Part shown: positions 18,435 to 26,701 of the stretch, in pieces
How positions within the stretch are numbered: the stretch's first letter is position 1
Layout of the letters: each line of letters starts with the position of its first letter
Assembly (NCBI GenBank): GCA_902774055.1
Contig: CACYGX010000019.1
Coordinates: 1-50,614, forward strand
Origin: an uncultured Bacteroidales bacterium
GTDB lineage: Bacteria; Bacteroidota; Bacteroidia; Bacteroidales; Muribaculaceae
Direction of reading: 5' to 3'
Length of the DNA: 50,614 nucleotides
Notes under the pieces: model-generated
What the model was told of the DNA's origin: nothing
The model's input: only the letters and a program-made list of their open reading frames with translations
The model's database searches: none
Made by a program: the position numbers and the translations under genes

Positions 18435-19475
18435 TTATTGTTGTGGATGGTCGCCCCGCGACCAGTCGATGTGGTATCCGATAGATGATAATTCTTCCTC
18501 GAGTTTCATGATACCTTGAGCCGACTCGCTGCCAAAGGATGCCTTGTTGTCATATAGGGCGTAATTGCTCCTGTTTTCCTGTGGCGACAGATTAGGCATC
18601 ACCACATTGGCTCCAGTTAAAATGCCGCGCAACCGCCCGTCGGGCGATAGTGTTGCCATTGCGGTAGTACTGGGAATGAGCGCCGTGGGCAGTGCCAGCC
18701 TCATGATAGCATACAACCGTGCTGTCATGTCAACTTGTCCTGCAGGGAAGTTGGCAAATGGCGTGTCATGTTGTGGTATAAATGGCCCGATGCCTATCAT
18801 GTGGGGCTTGAAACCTATTAAGTAATTTATATCCTCAACGATGCTCTTTATCGTCTGGAACGGTGAACCCACCATGATACCGGCTCCCACTTGGTAGCCT
18901 AGTTCCTTAAGCCAGTCGAGACATTGCAGGCGGTGCTGAATCGTCATTTCATGTGGATGCAGCAGGCTATAAAGCCGCGGATTGTGCGTTTCGTGACGCA
19001 ATAGATAGCGGTCTGCACCCGCTTCGCGCCACAGGGCATAAGTGTCACGAGGGTGCTCGCCTAGAGACAAGGTTATGGCGCAGTCGGGCCAACCTTGCCT
19101 GATGTCAAGGATGAGGTCGGCAATCCACTCTGAACGCTCCTCGCCCCATTCGCCACCTTGAAGGACAAAAGTGCGAAAACCAATCTTGTAACCCTGATCA
19201 CAACTGTTTAACACCTCTTCACGAGTCAGCGTGTAACGCGTCACATGACGATTGCTGCGACGGATGCCGCAATACAAGCAGTCGTTACGACAAACGTTAG
19301 ACAACTCGACAAGGCCGCGCAGATAGATGCCACGACCAAACTGCTGTTGAGCCACCTCACGAGCCTGCTCCATCAGGTACTGGATGTCATCGGGATCGCT
19401 CATCGTCAGCAGCGCCCGATATCCGTCTGGTGACAACTCATGGCAATCGCGCAATATGTCAATCAGGCGTTTCAT
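18435..19475 (-). CDS. hydE: [FeFe]-hydrogenase maturase HydE (radical SAM)
   Basis: A 346-residue radical SAM protein. The cluster motif is Cys62-x3-Cys66-x2-Cys69 in NVCRNDCLYCGIRRSN, which together with RGLVELSN just before it and GEHPRDTYALWREAGADRYLLRHE is characteristic of HydE rather than BioB or PylB. HydE takes part in making the H-cluster diiron subsite of [FeFe]-hydrogenases, together with HydG and HydF. None of these, nor a hydrogenase, is in this window, so partners must be elsewhere or the protein serves another role. The ATG overlaps the stop of the upstream transglutaminase-like gene by one base (TAATG), implying translational coupling with a gene of no obvious link to hydrogenase assembly. 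Confidence 0.85.
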   Translation of the reverse strand: MKRLIDILRDCHELSPDGYRALLTMSDPDDIQYLMEQAREVAQQQFGRGIYLRGLVELSNVCRNDCLYCGIRRSNRHVTRYTLTREEVLNSCDQGYKIGFRTFVLQGGEWGEERSEWIADLILDIRQGWPDCAITLSLGEHPRDTYALWREAGADRYLLRHETHNPRLYSLLHPHEMTIQHRLQCLDWLKELGYQVGAGIMVGSPFQTIKSIVEDINYLIGFKPHMIGIGPFIPQHDTPFANFPAGQVDMTARLYAIMRLALPTALIPSTTAMATLSPDGRLRGILTGANVVMPNLSPQENRSNYALYDNKASFGSESAQGIMKLEEELSSIGYHIDWSRGDHPQQ

Positions 19476-22054
19476 TATTTGTCCAGGTTATTAATGACCT
19501 TAGTGAACTGCTCTCCCAAACCGATGGTGTAGCCCTGTGAGCAGAACATAAGGCGGTTAAAGGTGTCGGCAAGAATGAAGATGGGCAGCTGTGTCGCGTT
19601 TTGAAGTTTCATTTCATGGGCAATCTGCTGGCGGATGCTACCGTCGGCATCGATGCCGTAGATGATATTCTTAGGCAACTTGCCAAAGTTCTCTTGGCGG
19701 TATTTTTGTGCCTCACCAGCGTTTTCAAAGAGCAATACCATCGGTCGGCCCCATTTGTCAAGCGCAGCGCTCATTTGGGCGATGTCACGCATGGCATGGT
19801 TCGTCGGTTCCTGGCCCACGCCCAGGACACCGACAATGAAATAGCCGCGTCCCGTCTGGGACAAGATGCTAACGGCATCACCAGCAACTGGATTCAACTC
19901 TTTGTCAAGCAGTTGGAATTTGGATTCGGAGTTAAAATTACCTATAACCGCTACAATGTCATCGCTCTGGCGCATCGTCAGGTTGATGGTGGTCATTTCG
20001 TCAGGGTTAACCTTGAAGATGCGGTTGGCGACAAGCACCTTGCCACTGGCCGCTCTCGTACCACTTGTCAGCATATAGGTGCCGGCATCAAGGGTCGTCC
20101 CGTTCTGGAACGTGTTGCTCCATGATGAACCTTCCTCCAGGCCAGAGTCACCCTCATTATAGTTCAGCAGTTGTGTAGTGCCGTCATCCATGATGCGCGA
20201 AATGGTAAAGTGGTGGTAATATTTAGGATCATCAAGCGTCGGGGTAGGGGTGTAGCGCAGTTTCAGCGTGCCTTTGGGGGCATTTTGCTGCTCCACTGCC
20301 TCAAAATTGACGTCCTGCCATCCTTCGCCATCACGATACTGCACTTTGCCCGTAATTGGGTCCATTTGCGCCTCAATGTCGAGGGATCGGGCTAAATCGA
20401 CAAAGAAAATGTCTCGACCACGACCGTCGGCTACACGAGAACGCCACACGCCCATTGGTGTTTGGGCGATATGCAGCGCATTTTCATTAGGACGGATGTC
20501 GATATTGTCGCGCACCCATGCAATAAGTTCGGTGGGATTGGCTTTGAAAGCAGCAACGGTCTTTTGGTCAAAAGCGTCTTGCAACTGGCACTTGAAGGGA
20601 GAGGTAATCATCTCGTACTCCACGCGTTGGGCGAGTTGTGAGCTGCGGGCATTGAATGCGTCTTCAAGTATTTCCATGGACACGTCGCGCATATCCTTGT
20701 CGTTCAACCCTTTGAGAATGCCGAGAACTCGTTCCATGTTATCCGAATGCTTGCTGACAAAATCCAGAATGGTTTGCCAGTTGCCCCTAGACTTAACCAG
20801 GTAATCGGCAACGGCAGGATAAAGTGATTGGGCCCTGTCCTTGTCAATGAACGTTGCCTCATAGGATTTGCGGATGGAATCCTCCCTTGCCAAGCGCTCT
20901 TTGTTGGCCGAGGCCATAGCGGGACTCACTTTGGGCATCACCGCTTTCTCGACAGGAGGCACGATGTCAAATGTTTCATAACTCGGGCTACTCTTGAGGC
21001 TGTTGCTCTTGTTGAGGGTGATATCCACTTGGCTATCTTTGCCGAACGACACTTTACGGTAACCATACCACCCGTCTTTGCTTGCCCAGACGAGCATGTC
21101 GCCTTTGCCTGCAGTGAGTGACGTCTGGCCCTTGCCGTCGGTGTATTTGGTGGCGGCGGGGTAGAACTCACCATAGTTGTAGATTCGGAATTCAACTTTG
21201 GCGCCTTTGATGGGATTGCCGGCTCGGTCAAGCACTTGCACTTGAGTCTTTGCTGTTGCGGCATAGTTGCCGATAAGGTTGATCTCGGTGAAATTGCGGG
21301 TGCGCGACATCACTTCTTCGGGCCCTTTGTAATCACCAAATGCGCGAGTGTGCATCAGCAACGCCCTAGAGGCGGGTGCATTGAACCAGCCCAAGTCCAA
21401 AACGGCCTCAGGCTCACAAGCGCCCATGAAATGCCACTTTCCATTGGCCCAGGCCTCGACCCATGCGTGGTTGTCATCGGTGTGTGCCCAGCGCGGGGTA
21501 TAAACCTGGCGGGCCGGTATGCCGATGGACCTCAGGGCGGCTACGGTAAACGTCGATTCCTCGCCACATCGGCCAATCGCGGTTTTCATGCAAGCCAAGG
21601 GTGACAGCGTGCGGGCATCACTGGGCTGATAGGTCACATGTTCATGACACCAGTGGTTGACCTCAAGGATGGCCTCCTCCATGCTCATGCCGCGCACACG
21701 TTCCTTCAGTTCCTTGTAGAATACGGGCCTGGACATGTCCAGGGCTTCGTTATTGACGCGCAATGGTAACACGAAGTGCTTGAATAACAATTCGGGAACT
21801 TTATTGCCCCATGGCATCTGCTGGCGAGCCTCAAACGTGGCCTGCACATTTTCCAAGAAGAACTGCACGCTGTAGTCGGTCACATCGGCCAACGGCATGT
21901 AGGCATACAGGAATTTCAACGCCTCCATTTCCTGTCCATTCACGTTAAGCCCACTCACATCAGGAGTCCTCAATTCCTCCACAGTTACAGCCTTGACAAG
22001 ACTGAATGATGCCACTACAACACAGGACAATAATACTAATAATTTCTTCATCAC
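19475..22054 (-). CDS. Secreted transglutaminase-like protein
   Basis: An 859-residue exported protein with a signal peptide (1-23). A transglutaminase/protease-like core lies at about 125-235: Cys163 in AIGRCGEES and His196 in DDNHAWVEAW are the first two catalytic residues; the third position falls in GACEPE, where acidic Glu214 stands where Asp is more usual. A carboxypeptidase-regulatory-like beta sandwich follows (about 270-350). The remaining ~500 residues include a predicted helical part (about 390-540), a second region naming a thioredoxin-like/beta-rich fold near the C-terminus, and no motif I can name. Such proteins may cut or crosslink peptides at the cell surface; the substrate is unknown. 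It is the first gene of a two-gene unit with hydE. Confidence 0.8.
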   Translation of the reverse strand: MMKKLLVLLSCVVVASFSLVKAVTVEELRTPDVSGLNVNGQEMEALKFLYAYMPLADVTDYSVQFFLENVQATFEARQQMPWGNKVPELLFKHFVLPLRVNNEALDMSRPVFYKELKERVRGMSMEEAILEVNHWCHEHVTYQPSDARTLSPLACMKTAIGRCGEESTFTVAALRSIGIPARQVYTPRWAHTDDNHAWVEAWANGKWHFMGACEPEAVLDLGWFNAPASRALLMHTRAFGDYKGPEEVMSRTRNFTEINLIGNYAATAKTQVQVLDRAGNPIKGAKVEFRIYNYGEFYPAATKYTDGKGQTSLTAGKGDMLVWASKDGWYGYRKVSFGKDSQVDITLNKSNSLKSSPSYETFDIVPPVEKAVMPKVSPAMASANKERLAREDSIRKSYEATFIDKDRAQSLYPAVADYLVKSRGNWQTILDFVSKHSDNMERVLGILKGLNDKDMRDVSMEILEDAFNARSSQLAQRVEYEMITSPFKCQLQDAFDQKTVAAFKANPTELIAWVRDNIDIRPNENALHIAQTPMGVWRSRVADGRGRDIFFVDLARSLDIEAQMDPITGKVQYRDGEGWQDVNFEAVEQQNAPKGTLKLRYTPTPTLDDPKYYHHFTISRIMDDGTTQLLNYNEGDSGLEEGSSWSNTFQNGTTLDAGTYMLTSGTRAASGKVLVANRIFKVNPDEMTTINLTMRQSDDIVAVIGNFNSESKFQLLDKELNPVAGDAVSILSQTGRGYFIVGVLGVGQEPTNHAMRDIAQMSAALDKWGRPMVLLFENAGEAQKYRQENFGKLPKNIIYGIDADGSIRQQIAHEMKLQNATQLPIFILADTFNRLMFCSQGYTIGLGEQFTKVINNLDK

Positions 22055-22076
22055 CTCTTGACTTTGATTTATTTCA

Positions 22077-22084
22077 CAAAATTA
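22077..22084 (-). promoter_or_regulatory. Candidate -7 box for the transglutaminase-hydE unit
   Basis: TAATTTTG on the minus strand lies 23 bases before the ATG at 22054. It is divergent from the lepA promoter about 70 bases away. The -33 element is not clear. Confidence 0.4.
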
Positions 22085-22153
22085 ATACAAAGTTTTCAGA
22101 TGAAAGTGCCTAAAAAGCAAAACTTAAAACGCCCAAGTGTGGAAAAAAAACAC

Positions 22154-22161
22154 TACCTTTG
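22154..22161 (+). promoter_or_regulatory. Candidate lepA -7 box, which decides the lepA start
   Basis: TACCTTTG matches TAnnTTTG. The open frame extends upstream of it to 22137, but a transcript starting near 22167 could only use the ATG at 22197. No good -33 element is seen. Confidence 0.5.
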
Positions 22162-22196
22162 CACACCAGAATCAAAAAAAGAACAAGGAATTCCAA

Positions 22197-23984
22197 ATGA
22201 AGACAATACGCAACTTCTGCATTGTGGCACATATTGACCACGGCAAGAGTACATTGGCCGACCGTTTGCTTGAATATACTAACACGGTGGCTGGCAAGGA
22301 TATGCAGGCCCAGGTGCTCGATGACATGGATCTGGAGCGCGAGCGTGGCATCACCATCAAGAGCCACGCTATCCAGATGGATTACATGAAGGACGGCTCA
22401 AAATATACCCTCAACCTGATTGACACACCGGGACACGTTGACTTCTCCTATGAGGTCTCTCGTTCGATTGCTGCATGTGAGGGCGCCCTGCTCGTGGTGG
22501 ATGCTACACAAGGCGTTCAGGCACAGACCATTTCCAACCTGTATATGGCAATCGACAACGGGCTGGAAATCATCCCAGTTATCAACAAGATTGACATGGA
22601 TAGCGCGCACCCCGACGAGGTGGAAGATGAGATTGTCGAGTTGCTGGGGTGTGACCCTAGTGACATCATCCGTTGCAGTGCAAGGACTGGCGAAGGGGTT
22701 CCCGCAATCCTTGATGCTATCGTGGACCGCATCCCGGCACCCGAGGGCGACCCTGAAGCACCCTTGCAGGCGTTGATTTTTGACTCGGTCTTTAACTCAT
22801 TCCGCGGTATCATCGTCTATTTCAAGATATTAAACGGTTCTATTGCAAAGGGGGACTTCGTGAAATTTGTCAATACCGAGAAAGAGTACAACATCGACGA
22901 ATTGGGTGTTCTCAAGTTGCGACAACAGCCTTGCGACCGTCTCTCGGCCGGAAATGTAGGCTATATTATCTCGGGCATCAAGAATTCGACCGAGGTGAGG
23001 GTGGGCGATACCATCACCCATGTTCAGTGCCCCTGTGAGAAGGCCATCGAGGGTTTCCAGGAAGTAAAACCTATGGTGTTCGCGGGTGTTTATCCTATTG
23101 ACCCTGAGGATTTTGAAAATCTTCGCGCTTCCTTGGAGAAACTTCAGCTCAATGATGCTGCCTTGACATTTACTCCCGAATCCTCGGTAGCGCTGGGGTT
23201 TGGTTTCAGGTGCGGATTCTTGGGACTGCTGCACATGGAGATTGTCCAGGAGCGCTTGAGCCGCGAGTTCAATATGGAGGTTATCACCACCGTGCCCAAC
23301 GTTTCTTATAAGGTGTATGACAAGAAAGGTGGCTTGACCGAGGTGCATAACCCTGCTGGATTGCCTGACATTGCCATTATCGAGAAGATCGAGGAACCCT
23401 ACATCCGTGCATCTATTATCACCCAGAGCGAGTTCATGGGTCCTATCATTACCCTGTGCCTGTCAAAGCGAGGTGAACTTGCTAAGCAGGAATACATCTC
23501 GGGCAACCGCATGGAATTAACCTTTGATATCCCCTTGGGTGAAATTGTGATCGATTTCTATGATAAACTCAAGAGCATCAGCAAGGGATATGCTTCGTTT
23601 GACTATTACATCAACGGCTACCGCGAGTCGAAGCTCATCAAATTGGATATTCTGCTCAATGGGCAACCCGTGGATGCCTTGAGCACATTAACCCATGTCG
23701 ATAATGCCGTGACCTTGGGTCGCCGTATGTGTGAGAAACTGAAGGAACTGATTCCGCGCCAACAGTATGACATCGCTATTCAGGCCGCTATTGGTGCCAA
23801 AATTGTTGCCCGCGAGACGGTGAAGCAGGTTCGCAAGGATGTGACTGCAAAGTGTTATGGCGGTGACGTCAGCCGTAAACGCAAACTGCTTGAGAAGCAG
23901 AAGGCTGGTAAGAAGCGCATGAAGCAGATTGGAACAGTCCAGGTTCCGCAGAAAGCCTTTCTGGCAGTACTTAAGTTGGATTAA
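22197..23984 (+). CDS. lepA: Elongation factor 4 (back-translocating GTPase LepA)
   Basis: A 595-residue translational GTPase. From Met at 22197 it begins [19 protein letters not shown], with the P-loop at about 11-19, then DTPGHVDF (G3) and NKIDM (G4). Domain order GTPase, beta barrel, EF-G-like domains and the LepA-specific C-terminal domain (ending [24 protein letters not shown]-like sequence) is complete and the length is normal. It binds the ribosome and helps recovery of stalled or mistranslocated complexes, or ribosome assembly. The longer frame from 22137 adds 20 residues that overlap the promoter box, so I reject that start. A helicase gene follows after 30 bases. Confidence 0.95.
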   Translation: MKTIRNFCIVAHIDHGKSTLADRLLEYTNTVAGKDMQAQVLDDMDLERERGITIKSHAIQMDYMKDGSKYTLNLIDTPGHVDFSYEVSRSIAACEGALLVVDATQGVQAQTISNLYMAIDNGLEIIPVINKIDMDSAHPDEVEDEIVELLGCDPSDIIRCSARTGEGVPAILDAIVDRIPAPEGDPEAPLQALIFDSVFNSFRGIIVYFKILNGSIAKGDFVKFVNTEKEYNIDELGVLKLRQQPCDRLSAGNVGYIISGIKNSTEVRVGDTITHVQCPCEKAIEGFQEVKPMVFAGVYPIDPEDFENLRASLEKLQLNDAALTFTPESSVALGFGFRCGFLGLLHMEIVQERLSREFNMEVITTVPNVSYKVYDKKGGLTEVHNPAGLPDIAIIEKIEEPYIRASIITQSEFMGPIITLCLSKRGELAKQEYISGNRMELTFDIPLGEIVIDFYDKLKSISKGYASFDYYINGYRESKLIKLDILLNGQPVDALSTLTHVDNAVTLGRRMCEKLKELIPRQQYDIAIQAAIGAKIVARETVKQVRKDVTAKCYGGDVSRKRKLLEKQKAGKKRMKQIGTVQVPQKAFLAVLKLD

Positions 23985-24014
23985 CACTCAATTCATTTCA
24001 TATAGGGCGGGGCT

Positions 24015-26096
24015 GTGGAGAACGATCGGCTTGAGAATATTGACCTTGACAACCCTGAGTTTCAGGATGCCTGGGGCGTGCTGCAACGCACCCATCGTTC
24101 TGTGTTCCTGACAGGCAAGGCGGGTACTGGCAAGAGCACCTTCCTCAAGTACATTCGTGCCAACACCAAGAAGAAAACGATTGTGCTGGCACCGACTGGC
24201 ATTGCTGCCGTTAATGTGGGTGGCCAGACGATGCACTCGTTTTTCAAGATTCCTTTCAAACCCATGGTCCCCGATGACCCGGATTATGCCAATCCGGCTC
24301 GGATGCGCAAAATGCTGCGCTATACCAAGGAGAAAGTCAAACTCATTCAGCAACTCGAATTGATCATCATTGACGAGATTTCAATGGTGAGGGCCGATAT
24401 TATTGACTTCGTGGACCGTGTGTTAAGGGTTTATTCAGGGAATATGCGTGAGCCTTTTGGTGGTAAACAGTTGCTGCTGGTGGGTGACATCTTCCAGCTA
24501 GAGCCTGTGGTGACTCATGACACGCGTGATATCCTCAGGCGCTACTATAAGAATTTTTTCTTCTTCAATGCTCGTGCGTTTCAGCAGATTAACCTGGTGG
24601 CCATTGAACTGAAGAAAATCTATCGTCAGAGTGACAATGATTTCATCTCGTTGCTGGACCGTGTGAGAGTTAACCGCGCCACAAGTGCCGACATGGCTCG
24701 TTTGAACCAACGCTGCAATCCTGATTACCAAGAGATTAATGAGAATTTCGTGATCACATTGGCGACACGTCGCGATACTGTTGACTCGATCAACGATGAG
24801 CACATGCGGGCACTAAAAACGCCGGAGTACTCCTATATAGGCCAAATCGAAGGTGATTTCCCCGAAAACAGCTTGCCAACTGCATTGCGACTCACGCTCA
24901 AAGAAGGGGCTCAGGTCATTTTCATCCGCAATGATAAAGAGGGGCGCTGGTATAACGGCAGCATCGGCAAGGTGACCCTCCTGCGCCAGGACGAAGTGTA
25001 TGTGACACTTGAAAACGGCCTTGAACTCGAAGTCTTGCCCGAAGTTTGGGAAAATATGCAGTACACCTACAACGAGAAAGAAAAGAAGGTGGAAGAAAAG
25101 GTGCTGGGCACGTTCATGCAGATTCCCATCAAGCCGGCATGGGCCCTCACGGTACACAAGAGCCAGGGGCTTACGTTTAATAATGTGGTCATCGACTTTG
25201 TGGGTGGCGCATTTACTGGCGGACAAACCTATGTGGCACTGTCTCGTTGCACGTCATTGGAGGGAATCACATTACTCAAGCCATTGAGTGAACGCGACAT
25301 TATCGTCAATATGGCAGTGGTGGACTTTAGCCGACAGTTCAACAATAAGCAGATACTTAATGACGCCATACAGCAAGAACATGCTAACCAGCTTTATCGG
25401 CGTGCTGTTCATGCGTTTGATAATCAGGAGTTTGAAGATTGTGTGAAATATTTCGCCGAAGCGATGAAAATTAAAGACAATCTTCAAAATCCTGCTGTAA
25501 AGCGGCTGATTTCCAAGAAATTGAACATTTTCAAGAGACAAATTGCGACCATTGAACGGTTGAAGCAAGTCATTGAAAGCCAAAAAAATACGCTTCGAGA
25601 CCTGGCTTTGGAATACGCTTCAATGGGAGACCAGGCGCTGAATATGGATGAAAGTGGGGTAGTGGAAGAGGGTAGTGTACCCTATGGAAAACGCTTAGAT
25701 GATATCGCAATTCGCTCTGCATTAGCCAATTATAACAAAGCATTGCGCATTATGCCAGAGTGCATTCCCGCTATGATTGGGAAAGCGCGTCTATTGATGG
25801 CCATTGATCAGCTTGATAGTGCTGAGGAAGAACTGAGAAAAGCACTCGAGTTAGAAAAGACGAATTATCAAGCCCACATGGCGATGGCAGAGTTGATGGA
25901 GCAGATGAAAGATATTCCTGAAGCCATCAAATCATATAAGAAAGCTGCTAAAGCAGATAAGAAGCGCCCAGAACCGCATGATAAGTTACAAGCAATCTAT
26001 GAGAAAATCGGCTTCGATGATCTCGCTGATGAAGAACAGGAAATTGCAGAAAAATTGCGTAAGGCACTTTACAAGAAAAAATCCAAGAAGAAATAA
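24015..26096 (+). CDS. PIF1-like superfamily 1 helicase with C-terminal TPR repeats
   Basis: A 693-residue protein starting at GTG. The helicase part (about 10-440) has Walker A GKAGTGKST (34-42), Walker B LIIIDEISM (about 115-123), GDIFQLEPV, and the C-terminal SF1 motif VHKSQGLTFNNVVIDF followed by YVALSRC, all features of the PIF1/RecD-like group. Residues about 460-690 form helical tetratricopeptide-like repeats (for example PECIPAMIGKARLLMAIDQLDSAE) with a lysine-rich end. PIF1 enzymes unwind DNA 5'-3', including G-quadruplexes; the TPR part may recruit a partner. It lies 30 bases after lepA and is probably cotranscribed. The TPR-encoding third looks more AT-rich than the helicase part, consistent with a fused module. 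The GTG is supported by a purine-rich GGGCGGGG stretch just upstream. Confidence 0.85.
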   Translation: MENDRLENIDLDNPEFQDAWGVLQRTHRSVFLTGKAGTGKSTFLKYIRANTKKKTIVLAPTGIAAVNVGGQTMHSFFKIPFKPMVPDDPDYANPARMRKMLRYTKEKVKLIQQLELIIIDEISMVRADIIDFVDRVLRVYSGNMREPFGGKQLLLVGDIFQLEPVVTHDTRDILRRYYKNFFFFNARAFQQINLVAIELKKIYRQSDNDFISLLDRVRVNRATSADMARLNQRCNPDYQEINENFVITLATRRDTVDSINDEHMRALKTPEYSYIGQIEGDFPENSLPTALRLTLKEGAQVIFIRNDKEGRWYNGSIGKVTLLRQDEVYVTLENGLELEVLPEVWENMQYTYNEKEKKVEEKVLGTFMQIPIKPAWALTVHKSQGLTFNNVVIDFVGGAFTGGQTYVALSRCTSLEGITLLKPLSERDIIVNMAVVDFSRQFNNKQILNDAIQQEHANQLYRRAVHAFDNQEFEDCVKYFAEAMKIKDNLQNPAVKRLISKKLNIFKRQIATIERLKQVIESQKNTLRDLALEYASMGDQALNMDESGVVEEGSVPYGKRLDDIAIRSALANYNKALRIMPECIPAMIGKARLLMAIDQLDSAEEELRKALELEKTNYQAHMAMAELMEQMKDIPEAIKSYKKAAKADKKRPEPHDKLQAIYEKIGFDDLADEEQEIAEKLRKALYKKKSKKK

Positions 26097-26701
26097 TTGG
26101 CCCACTTGGCTAATCCCGCCGATTATATGATTTTGACATTGAGGGGGATAACCAACATTAAATCTCCGATAGTGTATTTTACATAATATAAATTCTTATC
26201 AAAATGGTGGTTTTCCTGGTATGAGCTGATTATATGGTTATTGTCTTCTATAAATGAACAATTGTCATTGAAATATTTCGACTGATAGATAAGAACATCA
26301 AGAAATATCAAAATCTCAGCGACTTTAACCTGAGAAAACAATTTCGCAATAAAGATCAGCAATTTTCTAGTATAATTACTCTATATAATTATTTTATTAT
26401 CTTTAATATAATCAAATATTATTAAAGTAAAAGTTCAATTAATTTCCATGATATTAAATTGGTTGACAGACGAGCATTATTGATTTTTATCTTTTTCACT
26501 TCAAAATACTCAATAGTTTTATATTTATATTATTGATATAAAAAGAATTATTTATATTTAATTTAAGTAATAATTTAAGTTATTGTTCTGCTCTGCAGAT
26601 TCATTATTGTTGGTTGATTTTCACTTTTTTTGTTCATTACATTATTATATAATGAGAAATGTTTTTTATCTTTGTAATTCATCAACATTTCCAATTTCAA
26701 G
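26097..26701. other. AT-rich intergenic region without a convincing gene
   Basis: About 605 bases clearly richer in A/T than the flanking genes. The only frame of note is a 79-codon minus-strand frame at 26123-26362 whose product is rich in Ile, Asn, Lys and Tyr as expected from random AT-rich sequence; I do not call it. A short palindrome, CATTAT-TAT-ATAATG (26640-26654), lies just before the ABC exporter -7 box and could be an operator. I see no RNA gene. Confidence 0.55.
26667..26674 (+). promoter_or_regulatory. Candidate -7 box for the ABC exporter operon
   Basis: TATCTTTG is a full -7 consensus match, 27 bases upstream of the ATG at 26702. No TTTG lies at the proper distance (the nearest, 26629-26632, is 34 bases away). 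The palindrome at 26640-26654 occupies the position where -33 contacts would be expected, so activator or repressor control is possible. Confidence 0.5.

Noticed and set aside
22137-22196. Upstream extension of lepA by 20 codons
   Set aside because: The extension overlaps a -7 promoter box, and the conserved LepA N-terminus begins at ATG 22197.
26123-26362. A 79-codon minus-strand frame in the AT-rich gap
   Set aside because: Its composition is what AT-rich non-coding DNA gives, there is no promoter or recognisable motif, and it lies close behind the helicase stop.
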